NCBI GenBank assembly: GCA_025361365.1
Contig: JANYAM010000011.1
Coordinates: 1 to 37,992 of the forward strand
Source of the DNA: Opitutus sp.
Lineage (GTDB): Bacteria > Verrucomicrobiota > Verrucomicrobiia > Opitutales > Opitutaceae
Length of the DNA stretch: 37,992 nucleotides
Direction of reading: 5' to 3'
The notes under the pieces are model-generated. The model was given only the letters and a program-made list of their open reading frames with translations. It was not told the DNA's origin and searched no databases. This document shows positions 17,453 to 27,988 of the stretch, piece after piece. Every line of letters begins with the position of its first letter. The stretch's first letter is position 1. The translations under genes were made by a program, and so were the position numbers.

Positions 17453-19267
17453 TCACCGCGGCGCGAACAGCGGCAGCAGCTGCATGCCCGGCACCGTGAC
17501 GAGGCCCTTGTCCGTGATGCGCACCTCGGGGATGACGGAAAGCGGGATGAGGTTGAAGCCCATGTAAGGCAGCGTGCAGCCGGCGGCGGTCCACGCGGCT
17601 TTCAGCGCGGTGGACTCGGCGGCGACCACGGTGGCGCGCTTGTCGGAGAGCAGGCCGGCGACGGGCAGTGCGACCTTGGCGACAACTTTTCCGCCGCGGA
17701 TGACACACACACCGCCGCGCATGGCCTTGATGGTCTTCAGCGCCAGCTGCAGGTCGGCCTCGTTGGTGCCGGCGAGGATGATGTTGTGCGCGTCGTGGCC
17801 GACGGAGCTGCCGACCGCGCCCTCCTTGAGGTTGAAATCCTTCAGCAGGCCGTGCGCGACCTCGCCCGATTTGCCGTGGCGCTCGACGATGGTGACGAAA
17901 CACAGGCCGTGCTTCGTGAACAAGTCCGGCCAAGTCGTGCCTGGCGTGGGATCGAGGGCGACCTGGTCGTGGAAGAGGATGATGCCTGGCAGCGCGGTGC
18001 GGATCACGTTGGCGGTGACCGGGCCGGCCGGAAGGTCGGGCGTGAGCTTCAGCTTCTTCGACGCGAGCTTCACCGTCTCATAGGCGGCCTTGGGGTAGCG
18101 GTAGCGTTTCGAGAGCGCCTTGTCCAAAATTGGCGTCACCTTGCGGTGTTCGACGACGAGTTCGCCGCCATACCAGGTGTTCTGCGGCACGAGGTCGTCG
18201 TTGAGCAACACGAGGTCGGCCCGGCGCGCCGGGGCGAGGCCGCCGATGTCGCCGTCCTGCGCGTAACGCGTCGCCGGGTGGAGCGAGCCCATGCTCCAGG
18301 CGGTGACCGGCTTCATGCCGTATTTCACGGCCTCGCGCACCACCCAGTCCATGCCGAAGAGAAACAGATCGTCGGCATCGCGGTCGTCGGTGCATACGCA
18401 GACGCGCTTGGGGTTGGCGCCGAGCTCGGTGACGGCCTTGATGGCCTGCGGCAGCGAGTGCCACGGCGTGGTCGGCGGGCCGCCGCGAAGGAAGACCCAG
18501 ACGCCATTCTCGAGGAAATCATTGGAGATATCGCGGTCGATGGCTTCGTGCGTGTCGGAGATGCCGCTGGCGGCGCCGGCGGCGACGAACTCGCGGCCGT
18601 AGATGTGGCCGCAGACGGGGCGGCCGCGCTTGATCGCCTCGGCGAGGACGGCGTGGCTGCGTTTGTCGCCCATGGCTACCTGCACGAAGTCCATTTTCTC
18701 GCCGAGCGCGACAGCCTCGGGCCACTTGTCGAAAAGTTTGCCGATCTTGGCCGGCGTCAGGTCGCCGCCCGCGGTTTCGAAATGCGAGGAGGTGGCCGGC
18801 ACGGTGCTGGGCACGGTGAGAAAAATATTCAACGGGGCCTGGCGGGCGTCGCGCAGCATCCACTCGATGCCCGCGGCGTCGCAGACATTGCCGATCTCGT
18901 GGCTGTCGCAGAAGATGGTCGTCGTGCCGTTGAGGAGCGCTCCCTCGGCGTAGGCGCAGGCGGTCATCATCGAGCTCTCGATGTGGATGTGCGGGTCAAC
19001 GAGACCAGGGGCCAGGATACCGCCGCGCGCGTCGTAGATCTTTGTTTTCGAGCCTTTCGTCGGAGAAAATGAGCCGGCCGGCTTCACCACCGCGATGCGG
19101 CCGGACTTGATCCAAATCTCGCGGTCCGCGTGGATCCGCTCGGTGTAGGTGGAGAGCAGGCGGCCGCCGGTGATGACGAGGTCGGGGGCCGCGCGGCCCA
19201 TGGCCACGGCGGCGAGCGAGCGGGTGACGGTGTGGAGCGGCGGGACGGAAAAGCGGGTGAGGGGCAT
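17453..19267 (-). CDS. ade: Adenine deaminase
   Basis: [46 protein letters not shown] motifs; 604 aa. Confidence 0.93.
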   Translation of the reverse strand: MPLTRFSVPPLHTVTRSLAAVAMGRAAPDLVITGGRLLSTYTERIHADREIWIKSGRIAVVKPAGSFSPTKGSKTKIYDARGGILAPGLVDPHIHIESSMMTACAYAEGALLNGTTTIFCDSHEIGNVCDAAGIEWMLRDARQAPLNIFLTVPSTVPATSSHFETAGGDLTPAKIGKLFDKWPEAVALGEKMDFVQVAMGDKRSHAVLAEAIKRGRPVCGHIYGREFVAAGAASGISDTHEAIDRDISNDFLENGVWVFLRGGPPTTPWHSLPQAIKAVTELGANPKRVCVCTDDRDADDLFLFGMDWVVREAVKYGMKPVTAWSMGSLHPATRYAQDGDIGGLAPARRADLVLLNDDLVPQNTWYGGELVVEHRKVTPILDKALSKRYRYPKAAYETVKLASKKLKLTPDLPAGPVTANVIRTALPGIILFHDQVALDPTPGTTWPDLFTKHGLCFVTIVERHGKSGEVAHGLLKDFNLKEGAVGSSVGHDAHNIILAGTNEADLQLALKTIKAMRGGVCVIRGGKVVAKVALPVAGLLSDKRATVVAAESTALKAAWTAAGCTLPYMGFNLIPLSVIPEVRITDKGLVTVPGMQLLPLFAPR

Positions 19268-19382
19268 GGCCGTGTTTTAGCACCGGCAGTGCCAGCGGCG
19301 AGGTGTTTTGTGGCGGCGGCATTTCGTTCTTTTACCGGCACGCCTGAAGCTGTAGGCATGGGCGCGCTTCCCTCACTCCTTC

Positions 19383-20069
19383 ATGCAATTCGGCCGTCTC
19401 CGCTTCGTTCTCATTCTTGCCCTGCTTGCCTCCAACCTCCTGGTGGGCGTGCTCAGCCTGCTTTTCCTCCGTTCGATGGAGCAGCGCTATGCCCAGCTGT
19501 TCGACCGCAGCGTGCCGCTGATCAACAATCTCCGCACCCTGACGCGCGAGTTGAGTGGCGTGCAGCGACTGGCGCGGCGCATTTCCGACCCCAAGAACGA
19601 GACCGCCTGGGCCCCGTTGCTGCAGCAGATGGACGACGCCAGCAACAGCGCCAAGACGCACGCGATCGAGATCAGCGTCATGGAATCGCTCAAGGACAGC
19701 CGCCACGTGGCCACCATGGCCCGTTTCGGCCGCGAATATGACGAGAAGGTGGACCAGTTTCTGGCGCTGGCTCACGCCGGGAAGATCCCTGAGTCCAACC
19801 AGTTCAACGTCGACGTGTTGCGCCTGGCCTACGACCGCTACATGGATGCGGTGGACGACGCCGCCAACTATGTGGAGCGCGAGGGCATCGACCTGCGCGC
19901 GCGCTATGCGCAGGATTCGCGGCTGTTCGGCGGCTTCCTGCTGGCGGCCGCCGGCTGGCCGCTGCTCGCAGCAGCGGGGCTCGTCGTGGTAATGGCGCTG
20001 CTGGTGATCGGGCTGTTCGCCGCTGTGTTCTTCCCACGGCTCTTCACGTCAAAGCAACCCGTGGCCTGA
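19383..20069 (+). CDS. Membrane-bound four-helix-bundle sensor-like protein without recognisable output domain
   Basis: N-terminal TM, helical periplasmic region resembling MCP 4HB domains, C-terminal TM, short cytoplasmic tail. Confidence 0.6.
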   Translation: MQFGRLRFVLILALLASNLLVGVLSLLFLRSMEQRYAQLFDRSVPLINNLRTLTRELSGVQRLARRISDPKNETAWAPLLQQMDDASNSAKTHAIEISVMESLKDSRHVATMARFGREYDEKVDQFLALAHAGKIPESNQFNVDVLRLAYDRYMDAVDDAANYVEREGIDLRARYAQDSRLFGGFLLAAAGWPLLAAAGLVVVMALLVIGLFAAVFFPRLFTSKQPVA

Positions 20070-20081
20070 GCGGAGGCTGGG

Positions 20082-21356
20082 CTAAATGCCCTTCGGGATC
20101 GCCGCGCTCAGGTTCACGGGTGCGCCGTCGGTCACGAGAATGTTGTCCTCGAAGCGCACGCCGCCGAGGCCGAGCATTTGCTCCGCCAGCGGCCAGTTGA
20201 CGGCGTCGCGGTATTTGGCACGGCGGGCCGGGTCGTTGAGGATCGCGGGGATGAAATACATCCCGGGCTCGACGGTGACGAGGTAGCCGGGGCGCAGGAC
20301 GAGGTCCATGCGCAGGGTGCGGAGACTGGGGCGCGGGTCCTTGGTGCGACCCGGCTCGAGGCCGCCGGCGTCGCGCACGCCGAGGCCGAGCATATGGCCG
20401 AGACCATGCGGGAAGAACAGTGTGTGCGCCTCCTGTTCGACGAGCGAGGTGGGGTTGCCCTTCATCACGCCCATGGTGACGAGGCTGCCCAGCATGTCCA
20501 CCGCGGTGGCGAGATGCAGGTCCTTCCACTCCGCGCCTGGCCGGCAGCGTTCGCAGGCGCGGATCTGCGCCCCGAGCACGGCTTGCGCGAAGTCGCGCTG
20601 GAAGGCCGACGGCTTGCCCGCCACGTAGGTGCGGGTGACGTCGATCACGTAGCGGTCGGTCTGCGGGCCGGCGTCGATGAGGATGAAGTCGCCGTCCTTT
20701 GCCACGCGATCAGGCGAGGGCGAGCCGTGGAAGACGGCGCTCTGCGCACCGACGCCGATGATGGAGTCGTAGCCGGTGGTCTGCGCGCCTTGGCGGAAAA
20801 ACTCGGCCTCGAGCTCGATCTGCAGCGTGCGTTCACTGACGCCGGGCTTGAGCAGCGGCTGGATCTTTGCGTAGCCGGCGGTCGCGGCCGCGGCGCAGCG
20901 TTTCATCACGTCGATTTCGGCCGGCTCCTTCGGGCGGCGCGCGTGCTTGTAGGCTTCGCGGACCTGGGTCGTGCGTTTCTCGTCCAACACCACGCCGGCC
21001 ACGGGCGCGCCGAGCCCGATGACCCGGCGGCCCTTGCGCGCGGCGAGCCACGCGGGGAATTGGCTGAGCAGTTCGCCGGGCAGCTGCTCCTTGCCCTCCC
21101 ACACGCGGTCCAACTCGGTGACCTCGGGCACGAAGGAAATCCACCCGCTCTTCGGGTCGTAGGCGATGATGCCGCCCGTCGCCTCGACGTGGCCGGTCAG
21201 GTAATAGTATTCCTGGTGCGCGATGAACGGCAGGTGGATGTCGCTGATCTCGGGCTTCGGGAGCGGCGAGCCGGCGCCGACGAGGAGAATCTCATCGGCC
21301 GTCAAGCCGAGGGCGGGGGCAATGCGGGCGCGGCGGACGGTGTAATCAATGGTCAT
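20082..21356 (-). CDS. pepP: Xaa-Pro aminopeptidase-like M24 metallopeptidase
   Basis: ILIDAGPQTDRYVIDVTRTY, FFPHGLGHMLGLGVRDAGG, VTVEPGMYF. Confidence 0.88.
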   Translation of the reverse strand: MTIDYTVRRARIAPALGLTADEILLVGAGSPLPKPEISDIHLPFIAHQEYYYLTGHVEATGGIIAYDPKSGWISFVPEVTELDRVWEGKEQLPGELLSQFPAWLAARKGRRVIGLGAPVAGVVLDEKRTTQVREAYKHARRPKEPAEIDVMKRCAAAATAGYAKIQPLLKPGVSERTLQIELEAEFFRQGAQTTGYDSIIGVGAQSAVFHGSPSPDRVAKDGDFILIDAGPQTDRYVIDVTRTYVAGKPSAFQRDFAQAVLGAQIRACERCRPGAEWKDLHLATAVDMLGSLVTMGVMKGNPTSLVEQEAHTLFFPHGLGHMLGLGVRDAGGLEPGRTKDPRPSLRTLRMDLVLRPGYLVTVEPGMYFIPAILNDPARRAKYRDAVNWPLAEQMLGLGGVRFEDNILVTDGAPVNLSAAIPKGI

Positions 21357-21364
21357 GGGAAGTT

Positions 21365-21403
21365 TGTTGGCCACAAAAAGGCACAAAAATTCGCGAAAAG
21401 GAA
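21365..21403. repeat. Partial A-rich tandem-motif repeat (CACAAAAAGGCACAAAAA)
   Basis: GTTGGCCACAAAAAGGCACAAAAATTCGCGAAAAGG, low-GC island in a high-GC background. Confidence 0.4.
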
Positions 21404-21465
21404 GCCTCTCCAGACTCAGAGCAGACCGGATTAACGGGGGAAGGCCACGACGGTAGGGCGCAAAA

Positions 21466-22122
21466 TCAGATTAGGCCCATCTCCCGGGCGCGGAGGGCGG
21501 CCTGGGTGCGGTCGAGGGCGCCCAGTTTGCCGAGCACGTTTGTCATGTGGTTCTTCACCGTGCCCTCGGTGATGTTCAAGCGGGAGCCGATCTCCTTGTT
21601 GCTGCAACCGGCGGCGAGCAGCTTGAGCACGCCGAGTTCGCGCTCCGAGAGCGGATCGGCGAGCGTTTGCGAAACTTTTTTGCCCTCGCGGGCCGAGAAG
21701 CGGTTGACCTCGGCCATCAGCCGGGCCGTCACGGTGGGCTCGAGGACCGAGGCGCCCTTGGCGGCGGCGCGGACGGATTCGTTGAGCTTGTCGGCCGAGC
21801 ACGCCTTCAGCAGGTAGCCGAGCGCGCCGGCGCGCATGGCCTCGAAGATCTCCTCGTCCTCCTCGAAGGTGGTGAGCACGACGACCTTCGTGGCCGGCAC
21901 GGCCGCCATGACGCGGCGCGTGGCCTCGACGCCGCCCATGACCGGCATGCGCAGGTCCATGAGGATGACGTCGGGTTTGTGCCCCTTCGCCAGGGCGACG
22001 GCGCGCTCGCCGTTCTCGGCCTCGGCGACGATCTCGAAGTCGGGCTGCAGCGTGAGCAGGGTGCGGAGCGCTTCGCGGAAGAGCGACTGGTCGTCGACCA
22101 GCATGAGCCGAAGTTTTTTCAT
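21466..22122 (-). CDS. NarL/LuxR-family response regulator
   Basis: Receiver (LMLVDDQSLFREALRTLL, DLRMPVMGGVEATRRV) and LuxR HTH (LSERELGVLKLLAAGCSNKEIGSRLNITEGTVKNHMTNVLGKL). Confidence 0.93.
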   Translation of the reverse strand: MKKLRLMLVDDQSLFREALRTLLTLQPDFEIVAEAENGERAVALAKGHKPDVILMDLRMPVMGGVEATRRVMAAVPATKVVVLTTFEEDEEIFEAMRAGALGYLLKACSADKLNESVRAAAKGASVLEPTVTARLMAEVNRFSAREGKKVSQTLADPLSERELGVLKLLAAGCSNKEIGSRLNITEGTVKNHMTNVLGKLGALDRTQAALRAREMGLI

Positions 22123-22132
22123 CGGAGATTGC

Positions 22133-22185
22133 TGTAGCGGCGCTCTATGAGCGCCGGGCGACGGCGGTCATAGACCGCCGCTACA
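22133..22185. repeat. REP-like double palindrome, TGTAGCGGCG family, copy 2 (inverted relative to 12283)
   Basis: TGTAGCGGCGCTCTATGAGCGCCGGGCGACGGCGGTCATAGACCGCCGCTACA; reverse complement matches 12283-12332 apart from a 3-nt indel and central changes. Confidence 0.85.
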
Positions 22186-22207
22186 GGGGATGCAGCATGA
22201 AGCGGTT

Positions 22208-23386
22208 TCACGCCGGCACCTCGACGGTGAGGGTGAAGCCGCGGCCCGGGCGGTTGCCGGACTCGACGCGCCCGCCGATGACCTCGATGCGCTCACGGAT
22301 GCCGATCAGGCCGAAGCCGGCCGCGGGGCCGGCGGCGCCCCGGCCATTGTCAGTCACGGCGAGGGTCACGCGCCCGCCCGTGGCGAAATCGAGAACGAGT
22401 TCCGCGGCGGTGGCGTCGGCGTGCTTGCGGATATTGGTCAGGGCCTCCTGCGCCGAGCGGAAGAGGGCGTGCTCGACGCCGGGCGTCAGGGGGCGCGCGG
22501 TACCGGCGATGCGGATCGTCACGGGCAGGCCGGCTTCATGCACGAGGGCTTGCAGAGCCGCGGGCAGGGGCGGGCGAGTGGTGTCGGTGCGGAGGGCGCC
22601 GACGGAGCGGCGGACATCGTCGAGCGCGTCGCCGGTGAGCTGGGCGGACTTGAGGATGGCCTCGCGGGCCTTCTCCGGCTGGCCTGGGAGGATGGCGGCG
22701 GCGGCGTCGAGCTGCGTCTTCACCACGGTGAGATAGTGGCCGATGCCATCGTGGATCTCGCGGGCGACGCGGTTGCGTTCGCGGGTGGTTGCGAGGTCCT
22801 CGGCCTGGGCGGCTTGCGCGCGGAGCTGAGCGTTGGCCGTCTCCAGCTCGCGTTGCAGTTCCTCGGCATGTTCCTTGGCGCTCAGCGCTTGGCGCGTGAT
22901 GAGGGTGAAGGCGATGGTGAAGGCGAACGCCGCCACGAAATCGAGCACGGCTTCGGGAATGGCGCGCGGCCCGTAGCGATACGCAAACACCCCGACCGTA
23001 ACCGCGAACAGGTAGGCGGTGGCGGCGGCGGCGGCGGGCCACTTAAAGTCAAAGTAGGCCTGGCTGACCAGCGGGAGGAGGATAATGTTGAAGTAGCCGA
23101 GCACCGGGCTGACGAAGACCATCGCCGTGCCCACGATACATTGGATCAGGTAGCGGATGGTTTCCCATTTCCAGCTTGCGGTGTCGTCGAAGCAGTGGCC
23201 GAGGATCGCGACCACGGTGTAGACTCCGCCCAACAAAAAGGTCGCCGCCACCTGCGCCACCGAGCCCTGAATGTGATTCATGAAGGCGAACTGCGAGAAG
23301 CAGGTCAGCACCACGCAGACGAACGCGCCGGCCCCGTAGAGGTCGGTGCGCCGGTGCCGGTGCGGGCTGTGTTCGTGCAATGCCAT
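22208..23386 (-). CDS. Membrane sensor histidine kinase (HisKA_3/NarX-like)
   Basis: Multiple TM segments, REIHDGIGHYLTVVKTQLDAA, VTDNGRGAAGPAAGFGLIGIRERIE. Confidence 0.9.
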   Translation of the reverse strand: MALHEHSPHRHRRTDLYGAGAFVCVVLTCFSQFAFMNHIQGSVAQVAATFLLGGVYTVVAILGHCFDDTASWKWETIRYLIQCIVGTAMVFVSPVLGYFNIILLPLVSQAYFDFKWPAAAAATAYLFAVTVGVFAYRYGPRAIPEAVLDFVAAFAFTIAFTLITRQALSAKEHAEELQRELETANAQLRAQAAQAEDLATTRERNRVAREIHDGIGHYLTVVKTQLDAAAAILPGQPEKAREAILKSAQLTGDALDDVRRSVGALRTDTTRPPLPAALQALVHEAGLPVTIRIAGTARPLTPGVEHALFRSAQEALTNIRKHADATAAELVLDFATGGRVTLAVTDNGRGAAGPAAGFGLIGIRERIEVIGGRVESGNRPGRGFTLTVEVPA

Positions 23387-23447
23387 GTCGCCAGCCTATC
23401 ACGCCCGGCCCGCTTGGCGATATAGGAAGGAAGTCATGGTTCGGTCA

Positions 23448-23517
23448 TGTAGGGTCGCCGCTGGTCGGCGGACCATATCAAATCCAGAGCGGTCCGGCGA
23501 CAAGCGCCGACCCTACA
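23448..23517. repeat. REP-like palindrome, TGTAGGGTCG family, overlapping the stop codon of the FAD/Fe-S gene
   Basis: TGTAGGGTCGCCGCTGGTCGGCGGACC...GGTCCGGCGACAAGCGCCGACCCTACA. Confidence 0.8.
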
Positions 23518-26458
23518 AAAGCGCGGCGTGCAGGATCTCGACCGGATGCAGGGCGATGCGGCCGGTGGCATCCTTGATCTGGTGGCGGCAACTGGTGCCG
23601 GGCGCGGCGACGAGCGTGTCCGCCGGCGCGCTGCGCACGGCGGGGAACAGCACGAGTTCGCCGATCTGCTGGGAGATTTGGAAATGCTCTTCCTCGTAGC
23701 CGAACGAGCCGGCCATGCCGCAGCAACCCGACGGGATGAGCGCCACCTTGTGGCCCGCCGGCAGCTCGAGCATTTTCACCGTCGGCACCAGTGACGACAG
23801 CGCCTTCTGGTGGCAGTGGCCGTGCAACTTGATGGCGCGGGTCTCCGGCTTGAAGGCCGCGCGGGTGATGCGGCCGGCGTCGGCCTCGCGGGCGATGAAC
23901 TCGTCGATGAGCAGGGCGTTCTTCGCCAGCGCCCTGGCCGCGTCGAGCAGGTGATCCGGCATGAGATCGGGATACTCGTCGCGGAAACCCAGAATGCACG
24001 ACGGCTCGAGGCCGATGAGCGGCGTCTTCGCGCTGACGACGTCTTTCAAGAGCTCGACGTTGCGGATGGCGAATTTCTGTGCGTCGCGCACCAGGCCCTT
24101 CGAGAAATGCGCGCGGCCGCTCTCGACGTGCTCCGGGATGACGACCTCGTAGCCGAGCTTGTTCAGCAGCTGCACGGCCTTGATGCCCATGGGCGTGTCG
24201 TTGTAGTTCGTGAACTCGTCGCAGAAGAGGAAGACCTTGCCGTTGGGATAGGCGAGCGACGGTGGGTTCGCGTGCTGCGCGTGCCATTTGGCGAGTGTGG
24301 TGCCATGCAGCTCCGGCAGGCTGCGCTTGAGCGAGAAGCCGGCAAAGCGCTTGATCCAGCGCGAGACATCCGGCGCGGTGACGGCCCAGTTGTAGAGCGC
24401 GGGGAAGAGCGAGGCCAGGCGCATGGACGGTGTGAAGCCGGCTACGAGCCGCGAGCGCAGCGGCACGCCGTTGGCGTCGTAATAATGCTGCTGCCACTCG
24501 GCTTTGAGGCGGGCGACGTCCACGTTGGACGGGCACTCGGACTTGCAGCCCTTGCAGGAGAGGCAGAGGTCCATGACGTCCTTCACCTGCTCGCTGTCCC
24601 AGGCGTTCATGCCCTCGCGCGACTCGGTCAGGACGTGGCGCAGCATGTTCGCGCGGGCGCGGGTCGTGTCCTGCTCATTGCGCGTCGCCATGAAGCTCGG
24701 GCACATCGTGCCGCCCATCAGGTGGGTCTTGCGGCACTCACCGACGCCGTTGCATTTTTCGGCGGCGCGGAGCACGCCCTGGGTCGCGCTGAAATTGAAG
24801 ACCGTCTTGTATTCCGGCGTCGGGTGGTCAGGCCCGTGGCGCAGCGACGTGTCCATCGGCGGTGTGTCGATGATCTTGCCCGGGTTGAACAGGCCGCGCG
24901 GATCGAAGGTCTCCTTCACGCGCCGCATCATCGCGAAGCACTCGGGGCCGACCATGAACGGAATGAACTCGCCGCGCAGGCGGCCGTCGCCGTGCTCGCC
25001 CGAGAGCGAGCCGCGATATTTCTTCACGAGGTGCGCGACGTCAGTGGCGATGCCGCGGAAAAACTTCATGCCCTCGGGTGTCTTCAGGTCGAAGAGGGGG
25101 CGGGTGTGCAGCTCGCCGGCGCCGGCGTGGGCGTAGTAGACGGAGCTGAGGCCATATTTGTTGCGCATCAGCGAATCGAACTCGGCGATGTAGGCCGGCA
25201 GGTCCTCGACGGCGACGGCCGTGTCCTCAACGACCTCACGCGGCTTGGCGTCGCCGGGGACATTCATCATGAGGCCCTGGCCGGCGCGGCGGAGGTCCCA
25301 GACCTTGTTGGCGTCGTCGCCCCAGAGCACGGGGAACGCGTAGCCGAGGCCGGCGGCGCGGAATTCACTCTCGAGCGTGCGCATGACGGCCTCGATCGCT
25401 TCGCGCTTTTCGAGGCGAACCTCAACGACCAGCACGGCGCCGGGGTCGCCCTGGACGAAGAAGCGGTTCTTGGCCTGTTCGAGGTTGGACTTGGTGCACT
25501 CGAGGATGTGGCGGTCAATTAGCTCGCAGCCGAACGGCCGGTGGCGCATCGCGATGAGCGTGGCGTGGAGCGAATCCTGGATGGTCTTGAAATGGGCGCA
25601 CATCAGGGCGCCCGCCGGCGGCAGGGGCTCGACGTTGAGTTCGAACTCCACGCCGAGGAAGAGCGTGCCCTCGGAGCCGGCGAGCAGCTGGCAGAGGTTA
25701 AAGGGCTTCGCGTTCGCCGGGTCGAAGACATTGCACTCCATCAGCCGGTCGAGCGCGTAGCCGGTGTTGCGGCGCGTGACGGTCGGCTTCGGGTAATGGT
25801 CGCGGATGAGCTGCCGGTTCTTCGCGTCGCCGAGCAGGTCGCGGACGGTGCGGTAGATTTTGGTCTCGAGCGTGTCGGGTCCGGCGCACTTGGCGGCGAA
25901 CTCGGTGGCGGTGAGCGGGCCGAAGGTGACCGCGGAGCCGTCGCTGAGGAAGCCGCGCGTCGAGACGAGGTGCTCGCGGGTCGTGCCATGGACGATGGAG
26001 TTGGCGCCGCAGGAGTTGTTGCCGACCATGCCGCCGATCATGGCGCGGTTGGCGGTGGAGGTCTCGGGCGTGAAGAAGAGGCCGAGCGGCTTGAGGTGGA
26101 GGTTGAGCTCGTTGCGGACGACGCCCGGTTGGACGCGGACCCGGCGCGCCTTCGCGTCGGTGGCCACGATGCGGTTCAGGTGCCGGCCGACGTCGACGAC
26201 CATGCCGCCGCCGACGACCTGGCCGGCGAGGGAAGTGCCGGCGGTGCGCGGGATGAGGCCGATCTGGTGCTGGTTCGCGAACGCGATCAGCTCGCGCAGG
26301 TCCACCTCGGTTTTCGGCAGCGCGACGGCGACGGGCGTCTCCTGGTATTCCGAGGCATCGGTCGCGTAGAGCGCTCGCATGGTGCGGTCGAAATGCAGCT
26401 CACCGGTCAGGCGGGCGGCCAGGGACGACAAGTCGGCGGAGGTGGGAGCGGCGATCAT
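23513..26458 (-). CDS. FAD-linked oxidase/Fe-S dehydrogenase (GlcD-GlcF fusion, YdiJ-type; candidate D-2-hydroxyglutarate dehydrogenase)
   Basis: FAD domain (RTAGTSLAGQVVGGGMVVDVGRHLNRI, GGMVGNNSCGANSIVHGTTREH), GLFNPGKI, Fe-S CLSCKGCKSECPSNVD, C-terminal GHCHQKALSS and SGCCGMAGSFGYE. Confidence 0.88.
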   Translation of the reverse strand: MIAAPTSADLSSLAARLTGELHFDRTMRALYATDASEYQETPVAVALPKTEVDLRELIAFANQHQIGLIPRTAGTSLAGQVVGGGMVVDVGRHLNRIVATDAKARRVRVQPGVVRNELNLHLKPLGLFFTPETSTANRAMIGGMVGNNSCGANSIVHGTTREHLVSTRGFLSDGSAVTFGPLTATEFAAKCAGPDTLETKIYRTVRDLLGDAKNRQLIRDHYPKPTVTRRNTGYALDRLMECNVFDPANAKPFNLCQLLAGSEGTLFLGVEFELNVEPLPPAGALMCAHFKTIQDSLHATLIAMRHRPFGCELIDRHILECTKSNLEQAKNRFFVQGDPGAVLVVEVRLEKREAIEAVMRTLESEFRAAGLGYAFPVLWGDDANKVWDLRRAGQGLMMNVPGDAKPREVVEDTAVAVEDLPAYIAEFDSLMRNKYGLSSVYYAHAGAGELHTRPLFDLKTPEGMKFFRGIATDVAHLVKKYRGSLSGEHGDGRLRGEFIPFMVGPECFAMMRRVKETFDPRGLFNPGKIIDTPPMDTSLRHGPDHPTPEYKTVFNFSATQGVLRAAEKCNGVGECRKTHLMGGTMCPSFMATRNEQDTTRARANMLRHVLTESREGMNAWDSEQVKDVMDLCLSCKGCKSECPSNVDVARLKAEWQQHYYDANGVPLRSRLVAGFTPSMRLASLFPALYNWAVTAPDVSRWIKRFAGFSLKRSLPELHGTTLAKWHAQHANPPSLAYPNGKVFLFCDEFTNYNDTPMGIKAVQLLNKLGYEVVIPEHVESGRAHFSKGLVRDAQKFAIRNVELLKDVVSAKTPLIGLEPSCILGFRDEYPDLMPDHLLDAARALAKNALLIDEFIAREADAGRITRAAFKPETRAIKLHGHCHQKALSSLVPTVKMLELPAGHKVALIPSGCCGMAGSFGYEEEHFQISQQIGELVLFPAVRSAPADTLVAAPGTSCRHQIKDATGRIALHPVEILHAALL

Positions 26459-26595
26459 GCGGCGTCCGGTTTAAGTAGGAGCCGGAAACCGGTTTGGCGA
26501 GCCCGCGGATGCCCAATCTACTCCTTTCGGCCCAGTAGAAGAGGCTTGGACAGGGCCGGGGCCGGGGCTTATGACATACGCCGGAGATCCCGACC

Positions 26596-27981
26596 ATGAC
26601 CGCCCTGAACGCCCCCGCGAATTTCAACTGGCCGCTCGCCTACGAGGCCGAAGCGCTGCTCTCGACCCATATCAACGCCTTCCTGGCGAAAAACGCCACG
26701 GCGGCCCGGCTGGCGGCGCGCATGCACGCCGAGACGGGCACCGAGTTCTTCGAGTGGACCGACCATTTCGTTGTGTCGCAGAACCACGAGGCGGCGTTCC
26801 GTGCCGCGGGTTTTGTCACCGAGGTGACAGACGTCCCGACCTTCCACACCGTGCTGGCCCACCCGCATGCGATGCTGCCGCGGGTCATTGTGAGCCTGAA
26901 GGCCACGCCGTCCGCCGCGCCGCTCTCGCTGGCCGTGCGGCCGGAGTTCCTGGCGGACTTCATGGCGCGGCACGGTCTGACCGGCGCGCCGCTCGGCGCG
27001 CCCTGCGCCCGCTATCGCATCATTGATGTCAGCACGGAGAACGGCGCGTTGCTGCAGGCCGTCGAGCGGCTCGGCTACCGCGGGTTCATCGTGAGCGAGC
27101 CGCGTCCGGGTTTCGCCGACGCCGTGCTCAGGGTCCGCGAGCTGTGGCGCACCCGGAAGCGTGACTTCGCCAACGACGACGACGGTGAGCAACACGCCTT
27201 CGATGTGCTGCAGCAATGCGTCGACCTCGTCGGCGTGGACGTGGCGTGTGAACTGTATTTCGCCGAGGAGCGTTATTTCTGGGAGCTGCGCAACCGCGCC
27301 GGCCGCGTGCAGAAGCGCCGGCAGGACCTGGTCGGCCTCGGCTGGGCCAACCACGACCACCACACCTTCCGCTGTTCGCGCCGGCATTTCCCGGGCCTGG
27401 TGAAGTTCATGGAGCAACTCGGCCTGTCAAAGCGCGAGCGCTTCTACGCGGGAGCCGAGGCGGGGTGGGGCGCTCAGGTGATGGAGACGCCGTCCGTCGG
27501 CATCGTGGTGTTCGCCGACGTGGACCTGCAGCCTGACGAGGTGGATCGCGACTACGCCGCCGAGCGCTTGCCCGAGGTGGCGAAGGTTGGCACGGTCGGT
27601 CTCTGGTGCGGGCTGCACGGTGACAGTTTCCTGCAGGCGGGCATGCACCACCTCGAGGCGCGCTTCAACCACCCGCTGCTCAAGGAGCAGCTTGCGGCTG
27701 AGGGCATCGTCACGATGAAGCCGTTTTCCGATTTTCCGTTCCTCAAGCAGGCCTTCACGGAGGGCGAGCGCTGGACCGTCAACCCGGCACGCGCCGAGCT
27801 GCTGCGGAAAAAAGGCCTGATCACGAACGCGCAGGCCGACGGGTTCATCAAGGACGGCGCCATCGGCAGCCACCTCGAGAACCTCGAGCGCAAGGGCGGC
27901 TTCAAGGGATTCAACCAGAAGGCCGTCAGCGCCATCATCGCCGCGGTCGACCCGCGCCTCGTCCAGGCCGCGGCCCACTAA
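26596..27981 (+). CDS. hglS: DUF1338 / 2-oxoadipate dioxygenase-decarboxylase (HglS-like)
   Basis: FEWTDHFVVSQNHE and LGWANHDHHTFRCSRRHFPGLVKFMEQL match the DUF1338/YdcJ family as I know it; neighbourhood fits lysine catabolism. Confidence 0.75.
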   Translation: MTALNAPANFNWPLAYEAEALLSTHINAFLAKNATAARLAARMHAETGTEFFEWTDHFVVSQNHEAAFRAAGFVTEVTDVPTFHTVLAHPHAMLPRVIVSLKATPSAAPLSLAVRPEFLADFMARHGLTGAPLGAPCARYRIIDVSTENGALLQAVERLGYRGFIVSEPRPGFADAVLRVRELWRTRKRDFANDDDGEQHAFDVLQQCVDLVGVDVACELYFAEERYFWELRNRAGRVQKRRQDLVGLGWANHDHHTFRCSRRHFPGLVKFMEQLGLSKRERFYAGAEAGWGAQVMETPSVGIVVFADVDLQPDEVDRDYAAERLPEVAKVGTVGLWCGLHGDSFLQAGMHHLEARFNHPLLKEQLAAEGIVTMKPFSDFPFLKQAFTEGERWTVNPARAELLRKKGLITNAQADGFIKDGAIGSHLENLERKGGFKGFNQKAVSAIIAAVDPRLVQAAAH

Positions 27982-27988
27982 ATCTCTC

